Assembly (NCBI GenBank): GCA_963693635.1
Contig: CAVOBC010000100.1
Span: 1 to 13,614, forward strand
Source: CAVOBC01 sp963693635
Lineage (GTDB): Bacteria > Pseudomonadota > Gammaproteobacteria > Pseudomonadales > Azotimanducaceae
Reading direction: 5' to 3'
DNA length: 13,614 nucleotides
In this document: positions 7,420 through 12,535 of the stretch, piece by piece
How positions within the stretch are numbered: position 1 is the stretch's first letter
Layout: every line of letters starts with the position of its first letter
Notes under the pieces: generated by a model
Seen by the model: the letters and a program-made list of their open reading frames with translations, nothing else
Database searches by the model: none
Told to the model about the DNA's origin: nothing
Made by a program: the position numbers and the translations under genes

Positions 7420-8190
7420 TTGAATCATTTCGATCTCACGGGTCTGCATGTCGCCATCACCGGCGCATCGTCAGGCTTCGGTCATCACTTCGCTGCTGTT
7501 GTGACGCAAGCCGGCGGTCGGGCGAGCCTGGGCGCGCGCCGCGCGGACAAGATAGAAGCGCGACGCCAGGAGTTGAGCTCTGATGGTGGGCAAGTCGCAG
7601 GATTTGACCTTGATGTGCGCGATCCCGACAGCTGCGCGGCGTTTCTGGAGGCCGCCGAGTCAGCGCTGGGACCGGTCGATGTTCTCGTCAACAATGCCGG
7701 CGTGCAGGCTGGAGCCAAGACCTTCACGACCATCAATGAAGATGACTGGGATTACGTCCTCGACACCAATCTGAAGGCCGCGTGGCGCCTGTCGAAAATG
7801 TACACGGAACGCATCGCCGCGGATTCCGACCGACAGGGTAATATCATCAATATTGCCTCGATATCGGCATACCGAACGATCAAGGGGCAGTTTCCGTACG
7901 CCGTCTCAAAAGCGGCCATGGTCAAGGCAACCGAGGTCATGGCCCTCGAAGCCGCGCGCTATGGGGTGCGAATCAATGCGCTTGCCCCAGGGTATATTCT
8001 CACCGACGTTAGTCGTCTGCTGCTTGAGAGCGAACGATCGGAGACCTTCATGAAGGGCATCCCAATGCGTCGGTATGGCGAATTTGAAGACCTGACGGGC
8101 CCCTTTCTGCTGCTGGCCTCGCCAGCGTCGTCCTACATGACCGGGTCAGTCATCGTGGTTGACGGTGGGCATATCTGCGCAGAGCTCTGA
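7420..8190 (+). CDS. short-chain dehydrogenase/reductase (SDR)
   Basis: A 256-residue classical SDR. The start is TTG 7420, with AAAGGGA upstream; a nearby ATG at 7391 stops after five codons, and GTG 7416 is out of frame. Motifs: nucleotide-binding T14-G-A-S-S-G-F-G21, N91-N-A-G94, catalytic S147, Y160 and K164 in Y-A-V-S-K, and A-P-G-Y-I-L-T-D. The arginine pair after the second strand (G-A-R-R) suggests NADP(H) preference. It ends with the usual T-G-S-V-I-V-V-D-G-G. It probably oxidises or reduces a hydroxy or keto group on a metabolite of the same route as the two upstream enzymes, but the 100-base gap leaves co-transcription unproven. The substrate cannot be told from sequence. Confidence 0.93.
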   Translation: MNHFDLTGLHVAITGASSGFGHHFAAVVTQAGGRASLGARRADKIEARRQELSSDGGQVAGFDLDVRDPDSCAAFLEAAESALGPVDVLVNNAGVQAGAKTFTTINEDDWDYVLDTNLKAAWRLSKMYTERIAADSDRQGNIINIASISAYRTIKGQFPYAVSKAAMVKATEVMALEAARYGVRINALAPGYILTDVSRLLLESERSETFMKGIPMRRYGEFEDLTGPFLLLASPASSYMTGSVIVVDGGHICAEL

Positions 8191-8329
8191 ATCACGGCGT
8201 CTTATGATGCGGTTGGTTTGCAAGCGGTGCCCTCGCGACCCTGAAGCGACTCTCCAAATTCCAAATAGTGCGGAAGGGGCACTTTCGAGGCAGCTTGTGA
8301 GGCGAATTCTCGTCCGTCAACGACACCGG

Positions 8330-8348
8330 TTTGCATTCTGGATGCAAA
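8330..8348. repeat. second inverted repeat at the feoA promoter
   Basis: TTTGCAT at 8330-8336 and ATGCAAA at 8342-8348 form a perfect 7-base dyad with a 5-base spacer. Its right arm overlaps the left arm of the Fur box, so three related half-sites are stacked across the promoter. This may extend Fur occupancy upstream or bind another regulator. Confidence 0.45.
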
Positions 8349-8358
8349 TGAGAATAAT
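8331..8358 (+). promoter_or_regulatory. predicted feoA promoter
   Basis: TTGCAT at 8331-8336 (-35-like, weak) and AATAAT at 8353-8358 (-10-like, five of six) are separated by 16 bases. Transcription would start near 8365, only about 15 bases before the feoA ATG but still leaving room for the AGAGG ribosome site. The -10 sits inside the Fur box, the standard layout for Fur repression. Confidence 0.5.
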
Positions 8359-8367
8359 TCGCATTTG
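8345..8367. promoter_or_regulatory. Fur box controlling feoAB
   Basis: The arms CAAATGAGAAT and ATTCGCATTTG surround a central A and pair at ten of eleven positions, giving a 23-base dyad. The core TGAGAATAATTCGCA is close to the 7-1-7 Fur consensus (TGATAAT-ATTATCA). It lies 13 bases before the feoA start and covers the predicted -10. Fur with Fe2+ should repress feoA-feoB when iron is plentiful. Confidence 0.85.
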
Positions 8368-8379
8368 AGAGAGGATGTG

Positions 8380-8607
8380 ATGACACTTGCTGATCTGAAA
8401 CCGAACACCCCCATGGCCATTCGCGCCGCTGCACCTGAGGACCCTCGTTTGCAGAGCAAGCTCTATGCGCTCGGGCTGATCCCGGGGGCGACGTTGTCGG
8501 TGTTGAGGTTCGCGCCGTTCGGGGACCCCATGCAGGTGAGAGTCGGTCACGCATTGATCAGCATAAGGCGGATGGATGCGGCTGCCGTTGTCCTGCAGCC
8601 GGCTTAG
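8380..8607 (+). CDS. feoA: FeoA, ferrous iron transport accessory protein
   Basis: A 75-residue protein, the expected size for FeoA, starting at ATG 8380 with AGAGG just upstream; an in-frame TTG at 8365 lies inside the Fur box and is not favoured. It shows the SH3-like FeoA pattern: L-x-D-L-K-P near the start, L-G-L-I-P-G-A-T-L near 35-43, A-P-F-G-D-P around 49-54 and a final hydrophobic strand ending near V-V-L. FeoA is a cytoplasmic small protein that associates with FeoB and is needed for efficient Fe2+ uptake. It is the first gene of the feo locus and sits directly under the Fur box; feoB follows after 110 bases. Confidence 0.95.
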   Translation: MTLADLKPNTPMAIRAAAPEDPRLQSKLYALGLIPGATLSVLRFAPFGDPMQVRVGHALISIRRMDAAAVVLQPA

Positions 8608-8717
8608 CCGCGAACGTATCGGTCCACCCCCGAGAGACTGAGTAGTTGGGGCGGAGGGGATTGCTGATGGCCAGGAAGGCATAGGAACCTATCAACGATC
8701 TGTAGCAGGTCACTATT
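8608..8717 (+). other. feoA-feoB spacer
   Basis: This 110-base gap is longer than the usual tight feoA-feoB junction. It holds a weak interrupted stem (CCACCCC near 8622 with GGGGCGG near 8648) and a small palindrome ATAGG-AA-CCTAT at 8681-8692. No reading frame of note is present and no promoter or Fur box is evident, so co-transcription from the feoA promoter remains likely. Confidence 0.4.
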
Positions 8718-10871
8718 GTGCAGAGAGGAAAGAACAACGGCCCGCGCCAAATCGCTCTGGTTGGTAATCCCAACTGCGGCAAGACAACGCTCTTTAATCG
8801 GCTCACGGGTGCCCATCAGCGTGTCGGCAATTGGGCCGGCGTGACCGTTGAACGAAAGGAGGGTGTACTGGATCTGGGGGACAGGCTCACTGCGAATCTG
8901 GTCGATTTGCCAGGGGTCTACTCCCTTGAACAGGCCCATATGGCCGAAGACGAGGCGGTCGCAGCCGATTGCCTCGCAACAGAGCCTTTCGACCTTGTGA
9001 TCAACATCGTCGATGCGACCAACCTCGCCAGGAACCTGGTACTGACAGAGCAGTTGCGCGATCGAGGGTTGCCCCTCGTTGTCGTGCTCAACATGCTGGA
9101 CGTTGCACAAGGCGAGGGCATCGTGATCGACGCAGTGAAGTTGGCTGCACGACTTGAAGTGCCCGTGTTGCCGGTGATCGCCTCCCGAGGTGACGGCGTC
9201 AGTGAGTTGTTGCGCATCCTCGGCGAGCGCTGTCGTCAGCCCAGACCCGTCGACCCCCCTGTTGCGACGGCATCAATCGATGGAGCGGTCGATGGAGTGG
9301 GGGGTGTCGCGGATAACGCCCGGATGTTGCGACGCTACCATCGAACACAGCAACTGGTCAGCGGGGTCATGGAAGTGTCTGCGACCGCTGCGCCCGTGAG
9401 TGAGCGGATCGATCGCATCGTACTTAACCGTTGGCTTGGCGTGCCAATTTTTCTTGCGATGATGTACCTGACGTTCACAGTCGCGATCAACGTGGGCGCA
9501 GTCTTCATCGACTTCTTCGACATCCTGTTTGGTGCGGTTCTCGGCGACGGGGTCCGTTATTTGTTGGTGCAGACGGGCGCGCCCATGTGGGTGACCGTGC
9601 TGCTTGCCGATGGTGTCGGCGGCGGCATCACGCTGGTTGCGACGTTCATACCGGTGATTGGTTTCCTCTTTCTGTGTCTCTCAATTCTCGAAGACTCCGG
9701 TTACATGGCGCGCGCCGCGTTCGTCGTCGATCGGTTGATGCATGGTGTCGGGTTACCGGGCAGCGCATTTGTACCGCTGATTGTCGGCTTTGGCTGCAAT
9801 GTGCCCTCGGTGATGGCGACCCGGACGCTGGGGCGCCAGAGTGATCGCTTGCTGACGATCGCAATGGCGCCGTTCATGTCCTGCGGTGCGCGTTTGACCG
9901 TCTACGCACTCTTTGCCGTCGCGTTTTTTCCGAACAACGGACAGAACGTGGTCTTTGCCCTTTATCTGCTGGGTATTGGCATGGCGGTTTTCACCGGCTG
10001 GATCTTTCGGCGTCAGATCTTCGGTGAGAGCCGTGCACCGTCAGTCCAGGAAATGCCCGCTTACCACGTGCCTGTGCCCCGCAACATTGGCCTGACCACG
10101 TGGTATCGGCTGCGAGATTTCGTGTTCCGGGCCGGCAAGACGATTGTGCTCGTGGTGATTGGCCTCAGCTTCCTCAATTCTTTTTCTACCGATGGCAGTT
10201 TCGGGCATGAAGACACTGAGTCATCTGTCCTGGCAACCGTCGGCAAGGCCATCACGCCCGCTTTCGCGCCGATCGGCATCACTGAGGACAACTGGCCGGC
10301 GACGGTCGGCCTCTTTACCGGCGTCTTTGCCAAGGAAGCCGTCGTCGGGACGCTGGATGCGCTTTACTCGCCGAATCAGCCCCCCGCATCGGGGCCGCCT
10401 GATCTGATGGAGGCCGTGTCATCAGCACTGGATTCGGTGGCGACCGGACTGCTTGGCCTCACCGCGACCCTGACCGACCCGCTCGGTATTGACAGTGCCG
10501 GCGATGGCGGCGGTGCAGATCCGGTCAAGGCGACCACGCTCGGGAACATGGCGGCACTCTTTGGCAGCGACCTTGCTGCGTTTTCCTATCTTGTCTTCAT
10601 TCTCCTCTACGCCCCTTGCGTGGCTGTGCTCGGCACGATGGTCAAGGAGTCCGGCTTTCGGTGGATGGCGCTCGTTTTTTTCTGGAGTACCGGACTCGGC
10701 TATGCCGCGGCGACCTTGTGCTTTCAGCTTGGGTCCATTGCCGATGTGCCGCTCAGGTCTGCGGCGTGGATAGCCGGAGCACTCGGCAGCGTGTTTGTCG
10801 CGGTGCTCTGCTTGCGCCGTATTGGCAGACGGGCCGCACCTGATCTCATTGCCGTCGTGCAGACCGTCTAA
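8718..10871 (+). CDS. feoB: FeoB, Fe2+ transporter GTPase
   Basis: A 717-residue protein, somewhat shorter than E. coli FeoB (about 770). Start GTG 8718 has AGCAGG 8 bases upstream and an in-frame stop shortly before. The cytoplasmic N-terminal G domain has G16-N-P-N-C-G-K-T-T (G1), V-T-V-E near 42-45 (G2), D63-L-P-G66 (G3) and N125-M-L-D128 (G4). Linker and gate segments follow, then the inner-membrane core with the two conserved gate motifs F-G-C360-N-V-P-S and S-C389-G-A-R, which are proposed to line the Fe2+ path. The polar loop near residues 480-600 is long and acidic-poor. FeoB imports ferrous iron across the inner membrane; GTP binding is required. It should be Fur-controlled with feoA. 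No feoC follows, common outside enteric bacteria. Confidence 0.97.
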   Translation: MQRGKNNGPRQIALVGNPNCGKTTLFNRLTGAHQRVGNWAGVTVERKEGVLDLGDRLTANLVDLPGVYSLEQAHMAEDEAVAADCLATEPFDLVINIVDATNLARNLVLTEQLRDRGLPLVVVLNMLDVAQGEGIVIDAVKLAARLEVPVLPVIASRGDGVSELLRILGERCRQPRPVDPPVATASIDGAVDGVGGVADNARMLRRYHRTQQLVSGVMEVSATAAPVSERIDRIVLNRWLGVPIFLAMMYLTFTVAINVGAVFIDFFDILFGAVLGDGVRYLLVQTGAPMWVTVLLADGVGGGITLVATFIPVIGFLFLCLSILEDSGYMARAAFVVDRLMHGVGLPGSAFVPLIVGFGCNVPSVMATRTLGRQSDRLLTIAMAPFMSCGARLTVYALFAVAFFPNNGQNVVFALYLLGIGMAVFTGWIFRRQIFGESRAPSVQEMPAYHVPVPRNIGLTTWYRLRDFVFRAGKTIVLVVIGLSFLNSFSTDGSFGHEDTESSVLATVGKAITPAFAPIGITEDNWPATVGLFTGVFAKEAVVGTLDALYSPNQPPASGPPDLMEAVSSALDSVATGLLGLTATLTDPLGIDSAGDGGGADPVKATTLGNMAALFGSDLAAFSYLVFILLYAPCVAVLGTMVKESGFRWMALVFFWSTGLGYAAATLCFQLGSIADVPLRSAAWIAGALGSVFVAVLCLRRIGRRAAPDLIAVVQTV

Positions 10872-10888
10872 GCGGCTGCTGAAAGGCC

Positions 10889-10903
10889 GTCGGCCGCGCC
10901 GAC
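10889..10903 (+). terminator. possible weak terminator hairpin after feoB
   Basis: GTCGGC and GCCGAC form a perfect 6-base GC stem with a CGC loop 18 bases after the feoB stop. There is no U-tract, so intrinsic termination is uncertain; it may act only as a 3' end stabiliser. Confidence 0.3.
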
Positions 10904-10992
10904 CCCTGAAATTAGCCTTCGTGTTGCGCGTCATGAACGCGGCCATCAAAAGTGCCCGCAAGTATTTTACGAACTTGCCCCGGTTGGCCCTG

Positions 10993-11013
10993 GCTTCATG
11001 ATCTCCATGAAGC
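10993..11013 (+). repeat. perfect hairpin, 8-base arms
   Basis: GCTTCATG and CATGAAGC pair perfectly around the loop ATCTC. It sits between feoB and the SPOR gene, with no T-tract after it. It may be a 3' processing or terminator structure, or an operator dyad. Confidence 0.45.
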
Positions 11014-11029
11014 GTCGATGATCTGTCCG

Positions 11030-11068
11030 AACCGGCCGCAGGTCGCGGGTCAAGTGAGGGGGCCGGTT
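11030..11068 (+). repeat. inverted repeat upstream of the SPOR gene
   Basis: AACCGGCC (11030-11037) and GGCCGGTT (11061-11068) are perfect 8-base arms around a 23-base loop, ending 37 bases before the SPOR gene start. They could form a leader structure or be a pair of binding sites. Confidence 0.4.
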
Positions 11069-11105
11069 AGGTTAGACTTCGTCCTTCGACCTGACGCTGC
11101 ATACG

Positions 11106-11771
11106 GTGGACCCTTTGCTGACATACATTCGTCTCTTTGGCTTCATTGCGCTGATCGCACCGTTTGCCGCCCTTGGCGAGTCTGGTGACAGCACATCGGG
11201 AGACTCCTATTGGGTGTTGGGCAGTTACACCGATCAGGCCCGCGCAGTTTCTGAGCGTGAACGGCTGAGCAATACACTGGGTGAGGCAATCGAGATTTCG
11301 AGGCATGAGTCCGATGGCGGAACGCTGTTCAGGGTTGTTGTTGCCGATGATGATGGTGTGGGTGAACGACTAAGCGCCCACGGGATCGACACCTGGCGCA
11401 TGTCGATTGCCGCGTCGAGCTTTGAAGGCGTGGCTGACGACGTCGATTATTTTCTGGTTATTGACCGCTATCGGGGCGAGGAGCAGGCGGCGAGCAACCG
11501 CAACGAACTCGAAGAGAAGATGTCCGGCCTCAAAGTGGTCACGGACGGTTCGGACGATCCGTGGTTCATGATTGCGCGCGGACCGTTCGAGACCAAGGTG
11601 CCCCGGGAGCGCGCTCGTGCGCTCGCCACCGGCGTCAGAGCGCCTTTTTGGTTCGCGTCGTCGGCTTCTGAAAGAGACGCAGCCCGCCAACGGGCGTTGG
11701 CGTCGACAATCGAAGTCGCACCCATCGAAGAACCCTCGCCTATGGAAGCGCCAACGCGCGTCGCGCAGTAA
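11106..11771 (+). CDS. secreted protein with two SPOR-like repeats; frame ended by an in-frame stop
   Basis: A 221-residue product from GTG 11106 (TTG 11115 in frame is an alternative; neither has a strong ribosome site). Residues 8-24 form a signal peptide core. Two divergent SPOR-like units follow: about 34-101 (S-Y-W-V-L-G-S-Y-T-D, then F-R-V-V-V) and about 114-185 (D-Y-F-L-V-I-D-R-Y-R, then W-F-M-I-A-R-G-P-F). SPOR domains bind denuded septal peptidoglycan, so a periplasmic envelope role is likely but inferred from weak similarity. An acidic Pro/Glu-rich linker begins near residue 200 and is cut by TAA at 11769. The same frame stays open to 12452 with the same linker character, so this is probably the N-terminal part of one 448-residue protein split by a nonsense codon or a read error. 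Confidence 0.75.
   Translation: MDPLLTYIRLFGFIALIAPFAALGESGDSTSGDSYWVLGSYTDQARAVSERERLSNTLGEAIEISRHESDGGTLFRVVVADDDGVGERLSAHGIDTWRMSIAASSFEGVADDVDYFLVIDRYRGEEQAASNRNELEEKMSGLKVVTDGSDDPWFMIARGPFETKVPRERARALATGVRAPFWFASSASERDAARQRALASTIEVAPIEEPSPMEAPTRVAQ
11769..11771 (+). other. in-frame TAA splitting one reading frame
   Basis: TAA follows CAG and precedes ACC-CCT-GTC in the frame of the SPOR gene. After it the frame is open for 226 codons to the TAA at 12450-12452. A change of one base from CAA or GAA would restore a 448-residue protein. FeoB and other genes here end at TAA, so the codon is not reassigned. Confidence 0.8.
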
Positions 11772-11793
11772 ACCCCTGTCGTTGCGAGTATCC

Positions 11794-11928
11794 CCCTCGA
11801 AGACCCCCTCCCTCAGGAACTGCTCGTCGAGCCGGCTCAGGAGAGGGTTGAGCCTGTGCCGACCGCCCTCGAAGACCCCATCTTTGAAAACACCCTCGTT
11901 GAAATCCCGAACATTGAAATCCTGAACG
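11794..11928 (+). repeat. linker repeats: 14-base direct repeat and 15-base tandem repeat
   Basis: CCCTCGAAGACCCC occurs at 11794-11807 and again at 11866-11879, exactly 72 bases (24 codons) apart, coding L-E-D-P both times. Two 15-base units, TTGAAATCCCGAACA (11899-11913) and TTGAAATCCTGAACG (11914-11928), are adjacent, with a partial third copy after them, coding E-I-P-N-I and E-I-L-N-V. They build an acidic Pro/Glu/Leu linker and lie just after the in-frame stop. Such repeats are prone to slippage, and their unit lengths are all multiples of three. Confidence 0.75.
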
Positions 11929-12452
11929 TTGAAGAAACTGGCGCAGACGAAACCGAGGCTGAACCGGTGACGGTGATTGCTACCCTCGACCGGGCCACGC
12001 TGGAGAAGGTCGGCGCTCGACGGACGCCAGACGAGCCGGATGTGCCGGACCCACGTGATGATGAAGCGGCTGAAGATGTTGCCTATGTGGAGGACGACCT
12101 GAACGACCGGGTGCCCTCGCGAACCTCAGTCAGTTTGTTGGACCGGGAGGCGGTCGCTGGACCGCCATCACGTGTTGGTTCACGAAACGCCTGGGTTCGT
12201 GCTGACGGTGTGGTGCCCACGGTCGAAGAGTCAATCCCGGATGGCGTGGACTACGGCGCGTATTGTCGGCAAAGGGGTGATAGCGGCCCCGCGATTTGTC
12301 GCTCGGAACCGATGCGACAGCTAATGGCGAAACAGGCGCGGCTCGCAAGGAGCACCCAGGCGCTGAGTGGACTTTGTGCCAATGATGGCTCCGGCTCATA
12401 CGCGGGCCCGTGTGACAGTGCGAAGATTCAGCTTCGTGATACCCAACGCTAA
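11856..12452 (+). CDS. C-terminal portion of the split SPOR protein, with four-cysteine end domain
   Basis: If translated separately it could start at GTG 11856, with AGGAGAGG 8-10 bases upstream, giving 198 residues; otherwise it is the continuation of the SPOR frame, which is open from 11772. No signal peptide is present at this start, so a separate product would stay in the cytoplasm, where a cysteine-paired domain makes little sense; this favours the single-protein view. The first 100 residues are an acidic linker. The end domain (about 125-198) has C137, C148, C174 and C186 in the pattern Y-C-x10-C and L-C-x11-C, suggesting two disulfides in the periplasm, around a basic helix M-R-Q-L-M-A-K-Q-A-R. 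I do not recognise this domain. It is followed after 83 bases by the sensor gene. Confidence 0.6.
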   Translation: MPTALEDPIFENTLVEIPNIEILNVEETGADETEAEPVTVIATLDRATLEKVGARRTPDEPDVPDPRDDEAAEDVAYVEDDLNDRVPSRTSVSLLDREAVAGPPSRVGSRNAWVRADGVVPTVEESIPDGVDYGAYCRQRGDSGPAICRSEPMRQLMAKQARLARSTQALSGLCANDGSGSYAGPCDSAKIQLRDTQR

Positions 12453-12535
12453 GGGTGCCGCAGTCCGTGGGGAAGCATTGTAAAAGCACCGTAAATAGTG
12501 CCAAATACTGGCGAAATCTGAGCTAGTCACGCGGC

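Larger units (their letters stand above)
10872..11105 (+). other. intergenic region after feoB
   Basis: These 234 bases contain no convincing gene. They hold three dyads: GTCGGC/GCCGAC at 10889-10903, GCTTCATG/CATGAAGC at 10993-11013, and AACCGGCC at 11030-11037 with GGCCGGTT at 11061-11068. None is followed by a T-tract. A weak -10-like TAGACT lies near 11073. The region must contain the end of the feo transcript and the promoter of the SPOR gene. Confidence 0.5.

Noticed and set aside
10422..10961. 179-codon minus-strand open frame opposite feoB
   Set aside because: Antisense shadow of the FeoB C-terminal membrane domain; composition is Arg/His-rich with no motif.
10934..11002. 22-codon frame beginning M-N-A-A-I-K-S-A-R-K after feoB
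   Set aside because: No ribosome site and no resemblance to FeoC or a known leader peptide; it ends inside the hairpin at 10993-11013.
11769..11771. TAA read as a sense codon (genetic code change)
   Set aside because: feoB and other genes in the window end at TAA at the expected family length, so the code is standard.
11572..11925. Ser/Pro/Arg-rich frame overlapping the SPOR linker
   Set aside because: It is an out-of-frame reading of the repetitive linker DNA; the SPOR frame carries the domain signals.
12454..12535. Terminator or promoter between the split gene and the sensor
   Set aside because: Only small dyads such as GCCA-N5-TGGC and weak -10/-35 resemblance are seen; not enough to call either.
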